The position numbers were made by a program, and so were the translations under genes. From assembly GCA_916700875.1 (NCBI GenBank), contig CAKAKS010000039.1, forward strand, positions 16,155,139-16,219,138: a stretch of 64,000 nucleotides of DNA. Reading direction: 5' to 3'. The stretch is from Sebastes aleutianus. Taxonomy: Eukaryota > Chordata > Actinopteri > Perciformes > Sebastidae. Shown piece by piece: positions 1 through 11,344 of this stretch; the stretch's first letter is position 1, and each line of letters begins with the position of its first letter. Under the pieces are notes generated by a model. That model ran no database searches. It saw nothing but the letters and a program-made list of their open reading frames with translations, and was not told the DNA's origin.

Positions 1-2703
1 TGAGACCACTAGAATATCTCAAAGAGGCTTGAGTCTCTGCCGTCGTGAAGCCTTGGAGAATGTGTTGTTTTGCCATGTAGGTAAGATCCCCCATGAGTAG
101 AAGAGAATAAGAACTCACAAAGAAAGGTGGCCCAAGACATTTATCCTTTCTGTCTTGCCGTCTGCAGGAGCCCTAATAGGACCACGCTTTCCACCGTTAC
201 GCTGCTATGTGGGTGCACTTCATTATAACCCAAGAAGCAGAAGCTCTCACACAGCCAGCAAAGAGCTCTGGGCACTTTTTTAATATTTATATCGCAGTCT
301 GGTGTGGCAGTAATGATATTAGGGAGCTGACGAAATTCTCCACCCAGCTGGACATGTTAATTGAGAAGCCACGATTTAAAGGCAAAGTTCACATTTGTGC
401 AGATGGTGGGACAATGCAAGATGGCAGACCTAGGTCAGTGTCATTTCCAAGCTATACCTTAATGGCAGCAATTTTTTCTCTCTCCTTTTTTTCCTCAAGT
501 TTGACACATACTAGTCCCCTAGGTCCATAGCCGTCTTTGGGGCTGGTCCCTGTACCTTGGTGCCCTTGACGGAGGACTATATATTACAGTTGATATAATG
601 GCAGCGTTCTCTGTCCCACCTCCACTTTCAGGGTTAGTGTGTGCATTTGTGTGGCATGAATATGTGATTGTGTGAATTTGTTGGCCATAGAGGAAAAGGG
701 GTATTATAAAAAATGACATTTTTAATAATTTAAATGAAAGAAAAACCCATGTTTTATTATTTTATTTTTTATTTTTCAAATGTACAAATTATATTTTAAA
801 AAGGCTGTCTCACCTTGATATTAATGAGCTTTGAGGGTGAAATACATGAATGAAAAATAAGTTGAGCTTCTCATTTGTTATCAAAAACTGGTAATAGCTG
901 CTGGTTACTGCCCTGGAGAACTGTACCTAAAAGTTATGGGACTTTGTACAAATGTCTCATGAAACAGGACATTATTATTATACACCAGAGCCAACTGCCG
1001 TAGGGTCCAAGTTTATCTCCTACAAATACATGTCCCCTCACTCAGGGACCTGTCCTTATAAATTATATGCAGAATTGTGCGATGATAATGTGGCTTTAAA
1101 TTAAATAGTATTTGTATGATTTAAAAAAAAACAATGTTAGATTTAAAATAGAATATCAAGGCTAATTAAATTATAAAGTTATATTACACCAGTGTAAACA
1201 GTAAGATGATTGCGCTGCATGCAGGCGTCAGTGAAAGTCACACCGCTGGGAAGTCTAACAGATGGGTTTATCCTTAGCGAGATGGATACTGTCGCACCAC
1301 ACATCTACATCAAATTAGAGTACCCAGAGTGAGTCCTCCCCCCACTCTGACCATACACCGGAAAGCAGGTGTCTGCTTAATAATTTGGTCAAAGATCAGT
1401 GAGTTAAAGGTTGAGGCCAGGGGCAGAGAGGGCCGGGGTCATCCTGGTGGTAGGGAGGTGGTGAGACATGATCTCCTCAAGTCTGGAACAGCCAAACCCC
1501 AAGGTCATCCATTAGTGCTCTGGCCCATTGGTGCTGGAAGACCCACAATAAATTTACCGTGCACCCTTAACCCTTTTAATACTCACCATGACCCAGATGA
1601 GGAGATCAGCTCCCTTAGGGAGGGGCACATTACATTATTAGCACAGCACATTCATCCATTGACAGCTATTATATTCTAACAGTGTATTATGGGTGACTTC
1701 ATACTGTAAATACTTCAACACAAACACGAGACAATAATGTGCATTACAGTCATTCTTTTAACATTTTTGCTTAGCTGTGAGATCAGTATATTTTAATCAA
1801 TGAAATTGCCTGAATAAGTCTTCTTCTGAGTCACGTTAATAATACTGTGAGTGAGATTGCATCTTTAATTTAAATTACTGCAAGATATTTTAATATCTAG
1901 AATCCCTCCCCTGGCCATCTGTGATCACTTTCAAACATGCAGATGATAGTGTCAGCGTCTGGCCAAATTTTTAGAGAACATCTGAGTTATGACTGATCAT
2001 TATCTGCTCTTTCAAACAATGAACAACTTATCTACCTTTTAATGCGATGCATTTTTCTATTCTTACAAGAAAAGGTGAGGCTGGAAGGAAGGAGGAGAAT
2101 GAAATGTCAACAGTGTCAACCACTCCCTTTAAATAGGACTCTCCTATGATCCCTTGCTACCATGCTCGGTCAAACCTTTCCAGGTGTCAAGACTGGGCGT
2201 CAGAAAAAGAAATTAAAGTGACATAGTGTTGACAGGAAGAAAAGACATTCCAGTTTTCACCCCTCTCAGGACAATGAGGGAGCCATCACCTCGGCTCAGA
2301 CACAGGCACTAATGAATCAAGCAACACCTTAAGTTCTGCAGTGCAGGGGACTTTTGGCCGGGGGCACCCATATAGTGTCATTGATAATGGGATCCTGTAT
2401 TGGACTGCTGTTGATTTGATGTCTACCGCAACCTCTCCCATGGCCTGCCATTTTGACACAGCTTAATTTTGCCCCTTGCTCATAAAGACATCCTGTTAGA
2501 TGGTGTTGCACAAGTGTTAGGTCTTCATCTTTCCTGGTTATATCTCCCCTCTCAGAGCCGGAAGACCTGCAGTGTTTTATTAAGCAAAGAGCGCTTCGTT
2601 AAATTTATTTTACCCACAAGGCACATGTGTAATAATGCAGGTGTCGGAGGCAGCAGTGTGTTGAAATGAGGTGAGGTTCTTTGAGTTTACTGTATGGAAT
2701 ACT
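1..2703. other. Unique noncoding stretch, no gene seen
   Basis: No repeat family, splice-bounded coding exon or RNA gene is recognisable here. The open frames are under 120 codons and show no domain. The part around 1330-1660 is richer in GC and mixed in composition, unlike the AT-rich DNA around it (720-1180). That is how conserved noncoding elements often look, but conservation cannot be judged from one sequence. A short segment at about 290-430 is also of even composition and has no stops in one frame, but it lacks recognisable protein similarity and clear exon borders. Confidence 0.6.
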
Positions 2704-4086
2704 CAGGGATGGAAAACTTAAATGAATATTTTACTAAAGTAGAAGTACTGTTGCTTGTGTAAAAATGTACTTAGATAAAAAAGAGGTCAGGTAAAATGTA
2801 CTCTTGAGTAAATGTTACTGCGTTATAGGGCTGCAACTTACGATTATTTTCATTGTTGATTAATCTGCTGATTATTTTCTCGATTAGTTGTTTGTTCTAT
2901 GAAATGTCAAAATAGTGAAAAATGTCGATCAGTGTTTCCCAAAGCCCAAGGTGACATCCTCAAATGTTTTGTTTTGTCAACAACTCCTGGAATCATAGAA
3001 TATTTACTTTGTTTTCTTAAAAATATACTCAAACCGATTATCGAAATAGTTTGCAATTAATTTAATAATTGAAGAATTATTGATTAATCGTTGCGGCTCT
3101 CCTGCGTTACATTTTTTATTTTAAAAGGTGTGGGTTAAGGAAAGATGTTATACGATAGAACAATGAAATGATAAAAAAAAAACATCTTTAGGCTATGAAA
3201 TAAATGTCATTACCATTCAATGTACGTCTAATGGAACAACATCATGCCACAGAGCCCTCATGTCCAAACCAGCAATAATTTCCTTTTCTGTCTGAATCTG
3301 CGTTATGAACCTTGTGCACCACAAAATCCTTCACAATCTGCTTTCAGGTTTAACCTCTCATTCATTCTCAGTGAATCATATGACCAGTCCATCTCTTTGT
3401 CCCTCTGTGCTCCTCAAACAGTTTTCAAACATTCTGAGCTGATATAGTTCTCTGCCGTCACAACTGAGAGATTGTCAAAAACATCAGAAAAGTCGTGCAC
3501 ACATCGTAGACGTTAAAAGTTCCTGGAGACTCCACTGTGAGCATTTTAGCGTTTAGCCAGACCCAGCATGCACCTGTTAGTTTTGTAACATTGTTCGGTT
3601 TGGATCACTTAACGTGCTCGCTGGGTGGTGCATTGAATCAGCGATACGTTTTTTTTCTTCTACCTATGCCGAGATACAATAATGCTAACCCATAGCCCAT
3701 AATGATGTCGTCCTTAATTTCATTGCATTGTTGATGCATTTTTTTGTAATGTCCACAATCTGCCAGGCCTGGCCCAAACACACCCTTCGCACCCATGGCA
3801 CTCTGTCAGTGAACATACAAATTCAACATGTATATATTAAGTGTCACCTCTCTGGACATAGACCAGCAGCTTCTTCTATGCGTTAGCTGCTGATTTGGGA
3901 ACTTTCTTTTGTTCCTTTCACACACGGTTTAACATGTCGTTCATGTGACTTTTGTGAACGGATGTGACTTGAAATACTTGAGTAAAAGTAAAATTACTGA
4001 TTACTGACTAAAAATTCCTGATAAAAGTCCAAGTACCCACACATAAAACAACTTTATTACAGCAACAAGAGTAATTGTAATTTGTT

Positions 4087-4090
<4 letters not shown>
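2704..4090. mobile_element. Old hAT-like non-autonomous element (outer copy, interrupted)
   Basis: The left end reads CAGGGATGGAA, a hAT-style terminus. It is followed by text rich in 'acttaagta/agtaaaagtac' words, typical of a repeat I recall as common in teleosts. The matching right part, with 'acttgagtaaaagtaaaattac', runs at about 3970-4090. The expected right terminal inverted repeat is missing: the sequence passes straight into a poly-C tract. The element carries a younger nested insertion at 2826-3101. The middle (about 3120-3950) could be internal element sequence or another insertion. There is no transposase frame. The left boundary is fairly firm, the right boundary is approximate and the family name is from memory. 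Confidence 0.55.
2818..3109. mobile_element. Nested hAT-like MITE (276 bp) with perfect 8 bp target-site duplication
   Basis: The element itself is 2826-3101. It is flanked by the direct repeat CTGCGTTA at 2818-2825 and 3102-3109, a perfect 8 bp duplication as made by hAT transposases. Its ends are inverted copies of each other (TAGGGCTGCAAC on the left, complement of GTTGCGGCTCTC on the right), and inner repeats built on 'gattaatc' lie near both ends. It has no coding capacity and must have been moved in trans. I recall the sequence as a very abundant teleost repeat. It lies inside the older element that starts at 2704, so it inserted later. Confidence 0.85.

Positions 4091-4118
<28 letters not shown>
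4091..4118. repeat. Poly-C homopolymer, 28 bases
   Basis: An uninterrupted run of 28 C stands exactly where the right terminus of the older hAT-like element would be expected. It may have grown from a short C run at that terminus. Homopolymers of this length are prone to sequencing and assembly length error. Confidence 0.95.
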
Positions 4119-4294
4119 GAGTATACAAGTATAACAGTACGCAAAATGATTCAGTTTCTGGGTCAAGATTTGGTGTGTTTTGGTACAGTATTCTCACAGT
4201 TTCCCTCTAACACACAACTTCTTGTCCAATATTGTCAGAATTTACTGGTAATTCAAAATGCTTTTAAACAGCCTATTTTAATGATATTGGAGAA

Positions 4295-5079
4295 AGGGTT
4301 GTCCATAATTAACCATTTAACCGTTAACCGTCATTAAGCATTTTAACCGATTAACGCTATCAGTTAAAACGGTTAAAAGAATTTTAATAATTAACTCAAA
4401 AGCTGAGCGGCTCAGAGGAGCGGCTCGTCTCTTTAAGGAGAAAAGCTGGTCCACCTTAACAGCCCACCTTAAGAGGCAGAGACGGAGTTGCAGGATACAG
4501 GAAGTCGGCTCCGGTCTCTGGCGAGAGTTGTAGTTTTGTGGCATTTATTCACCGACAAATAAACTGTACACACACCGCTACACCTACGTTCACAGTTATA
4601 ACGCCACCAACAACCCCACACTCACCGCCAACACACACACACGGTCTGTTGGAATCTCGCTAAAGTTACGCAGACTACGTTTGCGGCGGCGAGCAAGAAA
4701 CCTCAGGCAATGCTAGAGCTGCTAAGGTAGCGCAAATACACACACTGTTGGACACTCGCTGAAGTTATGCCGGACAGACAAAGTATCGTTATGCCGGACA
4801 GACACACAGCTGACAACCTGCTTAACTAAACTAAATGTGCGGTGGAGACTTTTACTGGGAAAGTGGCTGCATGTCCGCGACACTACACGCAGCATCGTAG
4901 CTGCTAAGTTAACGCTCCCGGACGGTGAACTGGGGACTCCCGTCAACGAATATCTGTTGTGCTCCTGCAGCTGGTACACCGCTGCATGCGAGGCACAAAT
5001 CTTGTCGGTTAACGGTTAATAATCAGTTAACGAGGGTTGGTTATCGGTTAAGAACATTTTTCAAAATTAGCATCCCTAA
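4295..5079. mobile_element. hAT-like MITE, about 785 bp, with subterminal GTTAACGGTTAA repeats
   Basis: The left end (AGGGTTGTCC...) and the complement of the right end (TTAGGGATGCTAATTTT) are loosely inverted. Clusters of 'ttaaccgttaaccg'-type motifs sit just inside each end in opposite orientation (4310-4380 and 5008-5050), as expected for transposase-binding subterminal repeats. Flanking octamers TTGGAGAA (4287-4294) and TGGGAGAC (5080-5087) match at 6 of 8 positions, a plausible aged hAT duplication. The interior is GC-richer than the flanks and holds diverged direct repeats (4646 and 4745; 4764-4780 and 4788-4804). The open frames inside show no transposase motif. The exact ends are uncertain by a few bases. 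Confidence 0.65.
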
Positions 5080-5087
5080 TGGGAGAC

Positions 5088-6125
5088 TTTTTGAGCTCCA
5101 ACTTCTCATTTGCATTCACCATATGATGCTGGCTAGTTTATCCTGTAAGCTAATACTGGAAGCTAACCTGACTATCATTAGTGTGGTTACTGTAAGATTC
5201 AACAACTGGCACAATGCCAAACGTTTCAGGGTGGAACTTCTCTATAATGATGTTCTGCATGTTCCAAGATGTAGACTGTAATTAGACCGTTTTACAGTGT
5301 AAACCTGTAATTATTTGGTTAATAGGCCCAAACCGGAAAAAAAAGTAATTTACTGAAAGAACTTCCTCTACTAAAGAGTTGAATATGTGTACAATTACAC
5401 TCCTATTAGTAAATATTTGTTGTGGAACGTTTTATGTATAATACAGATTATTCATTTGCAGGTAAATAATTGGCACAAAGTTGTAATAGTAGTTTTGGGG
5501 GGGAAATGGCTTGGACATTGAAGCACATCAGTAATAAGACTTATTTATATTTAGAGGTAGCAAAAAGCAACCATAGCATTATTGTTAATATATTTTAGTG
5601 TGGGGAACAACAGGGTGTCAGTTCAAGTTGTGCGTTTACAGTAGTTCATGCACTTTTTCCTATGATAGTGTTGGATATGAATACTGTGCATGAGCAGCAT
5701 TATACTACATGAGAGAATTGCCATTGTAAAAAAAAAAAAGTCTTAATGACTTTCTCACTCTTAGTAGATGTTCTGTATGTCCACCCTCCCTTACATGTCT
5801 CCACTTTGCTGTCTTAAACTGTCTTTCATTCCCCCCCCAGCAGACACACACCACGCACCCCCAACATCCCCCCGCGTGCAAGGCTGGTGGCTCCATTGTG
5901 TGACCTGTTCTCACACTGTTCCATCTCCACATCACGCAGCCAGCCTTTCACAGCAGCAATTCAGCAGCAACAATCACACACTCACGCCTCAAAAAAAGAC
6001 CTCTTGCTCCCTTTGCCAACCAATTAAGAGCCATCTGGGCTTGGATGCAGTAAGGAAGCGATTACAAAACCATAACTGTTTTCATATTTTCATGATAAGT
6101 TTCAGATGTAGAGACTCAGATGTTT
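5088..6125. other. Unique noncoding stretch
   Basis: AT-rich DNA with no gene or repeat family that I recognise. About 5760-6060 has more C and contains CA-rich and C-run segments. Both strands have frames of roughly 75-120 codons there, made of low-complexity text without a domain. I see nothing else. Confidence 0.55.
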
Positions 6126-6146
6126 AAAAAAAAAAAAAAAAAAAAA
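6126..6146. repeat. Poly-A run, 21 bases
   Basis: A homopolymer of 21 A. No flanking duplication or retroposon body was found upstream that would make it a tail, so I treat it as a simple repeat. Confidence 0.9.
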
Positions 6147-8070
6147 GCTCTGTTTCCATGATACATCTTTGTTTCATGGAAAATAAAGGATCCTTAATAT
6201 TTTGTTAATTTGCACCGAACCAGTGGAGGGCACAACACGGTTTAAAAACATGACAGAGCCAGTCATTGCTTTTGAAGCTGCCATGCAAGTGTGTGATACC
6301 CGATGAACTTGAGGTCATAGATTCCCAGTGGCTGCGTAGGGCAGGGAATGGAGAGCAGCAGGGTTCAAGCCTTGGGTCACTGGAGCTTCAGAAGTGGCCA
6401 GCCAGCTTTGTCCCAGGAGGGATGATGGTGACGGATTCACTGGTGTTTTCTCAAGGTCCACTGAACCCTACAGCAAAGACTCCAACTTAGAGCCTGCAGA
6501 AAGAGGGAGCACTCCTCTCATCTCCAGTTCACAGAACTCCAAAAGAGGGGCCGTCTGGACGGGCTCCAGGATGCCTCGAGATACACGAAATCCAGCCGCA
6601 ACCTCATGGTGGCACTGCCAAACCTCATTTCAATCTTTTCCTCCACGTATAATCTGCAGCGCACATTAGGCCTCTGACATGCATCGTAATGGTTCATTTC
6701 CCCATTGTAGGGAAGCGTTGAACCACTGTGTTGTCAAGTAGGCTTTATAAGGCGAAAATATATGAATAGAAACTCCACCCTGTCTTTTTTTTCTTTTCAA
6801 TCTAACTAAGTTAAAAGGCTTACTTACCCCTAATCAAAATGGCAAGCCCACTGGCATGGTATGTCCCAGCTGTGGCCCTGGCGCAGCATTTCCCTTCTCC
6901 CTGTACATTGTTCTGGGCAGCACATCCAAGAGCTCTTGCTGTGTTATGTACTTAACTGAGGTCAGAGTTGTCATTATCTGGGTCTTGTTGGCACTAAGGC
7001 CTCCTCTGATGATAGGACTCCCTTTCAGACCTTCAGCTTTTAGCACTCCCTACGAGCTAACCTCTGTGAAGACCAGGCAATCGACCACCTGCAAATCTAG
7101 CCCAGGGCTGGGACTGAGTTTAAAGGACTATGCTTTATGACATCCTGTCACATGTGTGCCGTTTGCCCTGACCTGGTGTAAGTTTAGCACAGATGCTCCA
7201 AGATTTACCTCTGATCTTTTTTTTTTGTGTGTGGGGGATTAGTAAAGTTTATATGTACAGACAGGAGACTTATGTTCAGTTGTTAATTAGGTGGCCCAAA
7301 ATGACTGCAGGCCAGAGCCCTGTCATCCTGGATTCAAGCTCAATGACAAACTCAGAACACATTGCATGCAGGTGTATTTCTTATTTCTGTGGTATTTTCT
7401 ATCGTATCACAATTTTAAAGCTTGCACAACATTGGTACGTATTGGGAAATTGATCCTTAGAAGCATTTTGGCATGGATTGGGGGGGAAAAAAACACAACA
7501 GGAGATGAGTGTTTGTGGAGGCTGAGGTTTTATTTTTTGATCTAAGCACTGCCGTCCCCATTCTAGCAACACTTCCTCATTCATGACAGCCCCATGGTGT
7601 TACTCTGTTAGGAATTATTTTTCAGAATATACTGCATTTTGAAAAGATATCTCCCCTGTGCCTCTCTTGTTCTCTCATTCTCTTACTCTCCCTCTCTGTT
7701 TCTTTCTGTGTCTTACAAGCACACACACACACACTGCAACATGCACACAACCAGACGTGCACCACCCCTCTTACAACTGGTTCTCATCCCAATAGCAATT
7801 TTGTCAGAAGTTGACAATGTCTTGATTTAGTTGTCTGGCTGTTCCGGCCAGTTTTCCCTGCTGCGCTAATGTGAACAGGACATCCTGCTGGGCACCAAAG
7901 AATACCACTTCACGGCAGCCGCATAGCTGGCAGCTTTTATTTATGGCGCTACCGAAATGAATGGGTATTAGTGTCCAAACATTTCACCATGCTCCTGCAG
8001 CCACACACAAAAGCCACTGATTTCCAGCAAATCTGCACTTATTTTATTCAAGAAGACTAAAGCTAGGCAG
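6147..8070. other. Unique noncoding stretch with a GC-richer island at 6250-6660
   Basis: Positions 6250-6660 are higher in GC and could be read open in two overlapping plus-strand frames, but neither protein resembles a family I know and no clean splice sites bound them. An old exon or retrocopied transcript fragment remains possible but unsupported. Positions 7840-8020 are of even composition and repeat-free, a candidate conserved noncoding block. A short (CA)n run sits at about 7720-7735. Confidence 0.5.
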
Positions 8071-8110
8071 AGGGAGAGAGAGAGACAGACAGAGAGAGGG
8101 GGAGAGAGAA
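8071..8110. repeat. GA-rich simple repeat
   Basis: An imperfect purine tract of (GA)n with GACA interruptions. The purine bias is on the plus strand. There is no associated gene. Confidence 0.85.
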
Positions 8111-11100
8111 AACATTTATAATGACTTAAAAGACCTCAAAAGAAGAATAGGAATTGCGTTTGAAAAGGATTTACCAGACAGAAATCGGAAAGAAAAAAAA
8201 AAAGGCCCCTCCATTTCACTGCATTTTTGTGAGAGTTGAAAATGGAAAATATCTATATCTCTAAAATGAAACAACTTAAGTGCTCATATTCACAAAAACT
8301 GCACTTCCTTCACAATCACCCAGTTTTCCGTTGCTCTGTTTTGCCCGCCAGTACAAAAGCATTGTGTTTTATAGGACCGCACCAGGAAGGAAAAAGTAAT
8401 TTTATCATTGCTAAAATTGTCGATTTAAAGTGTCTTCACAAATCACTCTTGCTACCATTTTGCAATCCAGGCTGCCGACTGTCTTGTTAACCTATGAATT
8501 TTAAGTGGACGGTTCCCATTAGATAGCAGTAGCACTGCTGACTCCTCTTGGCTTTTCTGTAGGGAGCAGGCTGAGGCAGAGTGCTCTCCTGGCCCGGCGC
8601 TGCACTTTGCCTGGTCTCTGTGTCCAGGACCTCATCAGCACAGAGTCCGCCTGTCCTCGTGTCCCTGCCACTCACCTCCCTGCTCTTCATCTGTCATTCC
8701 TGCCCTTCTGCAAACACACTCCACTGACATTTTGAAAAACTCTGGCATTCACCCTCAATATGGATTTTTGTTGATTATAGCTTTCTGTCTGTGAAGATTG
8801 CACGTATTATTGACTTTGCAATCCCATGACTATTTGCACAGCTTTTTCCTCCTCTCTGCATCTCGGTGAAGTCCAGCAATAATATTCTCCCTGGTTTCTC
8901 ATAACCTCTTTTCATTATCCTTTCTTTTTTCATATTTTTCTTTTTTCTCCATATATTTTACTAATCCCCTCTGGCCACGACCCTTTCTTTATGCCACCAG
9001 AGATCAGAGTTTCTGCAAAGCTTCGGTCACTGATGTCATTAAGATTGGGATCTGATACACTAGATGTCCATTGGTTAAATGCCCCTGGCCTGAACTCCCT
9101 ATTGTCCCCTAATTCCAAGCGGCAGCTCTGTTTCACTTGCTGCATAATAGCCCATAGGTTAAAGTTCTACTGCTTTTGCTTTGAATTTACATCTTTCACA
9201 GGCTCCAGTCTCTTGTTCTGAGCTGGCGTTTTCTTTTTTTCCTCCTTTCATTTCTAGCGAGCTTCATTGCCTGCAGGCAGCACGGCTGTTTGTGCTGTAG
9301 CTTTCCTGACAATCTCCCACATCCAGGCATCTTTTGGCGGGTCAGAGGAGAGCAACTTGACTTAACAGGTCAACGTAAGTGGGCTCCGCCCTTCTCCAGA
9401 GGGGAAGCCATGGAGCCCTCCATTAGGAGCTGACCTCCACGTTGCACTGCTCTGGCCCCAGCCAGGGTATCACATGGCTCTGCCTGAGACAGGCTGCTCA
9501 TTAAAGCCCGCTGCCCATAGCGGGATTAGGCCTTTTCATGGTTTATCCTCTACTCTGACAACTGACAATGGGCGAGGATAGCTGCTTCAAATGGAGTGTG
9601 CATATGAATCATGGAATTATAATTGCTCTTTCATGATGAGAATATTGGAAAATCTATCCACATGCACAATGCAAAGAATTAATTGGGGTCTGTTTTCAAG
9701 GGCACATTGCTACACTATACGAGTCCAAGAAAACGGGAAGGGTGGTAATGAGGCATTTTCAATACAGCGCAGCATCTTTTTCACAGCACCTGTACACAGA
9801 CCGCTGTTTGCACACACACTCACATACCTTCTGCCTGTAACCTTTACCCACCATGATACTTTTACTCAAAGTTTCACTGCACTTAATACACAATGGAGTG
9901 CCCTGTTTACTTGTGTTGTGATGTTTCCAAAGAGCAACCCCATTAACAGTGGTGGCCCGTTCCCCGTGACCCTGCGGTAGCTTCCTATGGGTGTGCGGGT
10001 TACGGAGGGCCGTAGCTCGGGCGCCGAGTAGGAAACTAAGATGACACTAGCTCTTGAGCTGTGTGGGAGGGAGAAAGCTGGCGATATAGCGAGGCAACGG
10101 AGCCGCTATCTGCAGCACCAAGCCCCAGTCATGCTTCCTATTTACACCTCAACTCTGTCTGTTTTCATTATTCATATTTCATGTGGTATCATGGCATGAA
10201 AGAGAGTTATTTCCTTCATGGTGGAGGGCAGGTTACAGCTGGCTCTCAGGTCGCACGGCTCACAACAAGTTGGGGCGGGGGGGGCGGCTTCTCCGGATTC
10301 AAAGCATCAAAACAGCCTGCACAAATAGAAAATAAATATTTCCCCTGAGATGTAATGCCCAATCCTCTGTAGTTATCCAGAACATGTAGCTTTACATAAA
10401 TCTGAGTGAAGTATAAAAATCTGAAGGTAAAATTGTCACTTTTAAATCCTTGCTCAGAACTATGCGATGAAGTAAAAAAAAAAAAATCATTACCTAATTA
10501 AAAGTGTGAACAACACCATCGTCATTTACATATGTAGTGAAGCTCCTTCACACTCATCTGTAATAAACACAATGTGATATGGTCCAGGTATATTAAAAAG
10601 GTGTTAATGAACTGCTGGTTTAATACTCTTTTCTATTTCAAATTATTCCCCCATCAATAACCACCTGTCATTTTTTTAGAAAAACAATGCACGTTTAAGT
10701 TTTTATTTTATTATAATTATATATTTTTTTTAGTTGTTTCTGATTTGAAGTGGCAGCTGTGTAACTGATACGATTTTCAACGAAAAGTTCAGTTTTTGAG
10801 AAATACATACAGTATGTCAAGTGTTCATTATAGTTTTGAACTTTTCCAACTCTTATGGAGCTCTCACAAAATATATCAATTAATCATATTCGTAGATTTA
10901 ATTTTACCTTATTTAGCTGATTAAAATTGAAAGAAAAAACATATTTTACCCATAAAGCCAATACTCAATAATATTCATTTAGATTTTAATGACCACATGG
11001 TAAACAGGACAAACTGTATAGAAATTAATTTAGTTTTCCGAGTGACAGAGACATTCTTTTGGAGAGCTGTCAAAAACAGAAAGAGGCCAGAGAAAAGAAT

Positions 11101-11279
11101 AACTGAAAGTCTGTTAGCAACGCAATTAAACTCTGGTAATGAGGTCAGACATCAGATCCAGTGCAAGTGATATCATTACACAGGCTGAACGGATGGGCCG
11201 CTCCAGCTGCCATGCTCTTGCTGTGGGATGAGACTCACTGTCCTGAGGGCTGCACTTTTACTAGGCTGACCCCTGCCTG
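8111..11279. other. Repeat-poor noncoding block, regulatory-desert character
   Basis: No transposon or gene is recognised over about 3.2 kb. The best-looking subsegments are 8490-8700 and 9290-9680, where composition is even and there are no simple repeats. Around 9590-9680 there are AT-rich words such as 'catggaattataattgc' that could hold homeodomain sites. Positions 9940-10100 contain a few CpGs. Positions 10380-11000 are AT-rich and unremarkable. Any regulatory role is inferred from composition and repeat absence only. Confidence 0.45.
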
Positions 11280-11344
11280 CCACTGGGGCACCAGCCACCC
11301 CCCGGGCTCCTGGGGGCTTCGGCCCCCGGTCCTGGTGCCAGTGG
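11280..11344. other. GC-rich nested foldback with a C(UUCG)G-type inner hairpin
   Basis: CCACTGGGGCACCAG at the left pairs with CTGGTGCCAGTGG at the right, apart from a two-base bulge. Inside lies a perfect six-base-pair stem, GGGGGC (11312-11317) with GCCCCC (11322-11327), closed by TTCG, the exceptionally stable tetraloop when transcribed. The right arm can also fold alone: GGTGCC, AGT, GGCACC. The surrounding sequence is AT-richer, so this is a sharp local GC peak. There is no direct evidence that it is transcribed. It could be an RNA element, a cruciform-forming site or chance within a GC patch. Confidence 0.6.

Noticed and set aside
160..430. Possible exon after a pyrimidine tract and CTGCAG
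   Set aside because: No matching downstream donor in a consistent frame and no recognisable protein similarity.
6266..6669. GC-richer island with two overlapping frames, possible exon
   Set aside because: No similarity that I can recall, frames disagree, and no paired splice sites. Left as an unexplained island.
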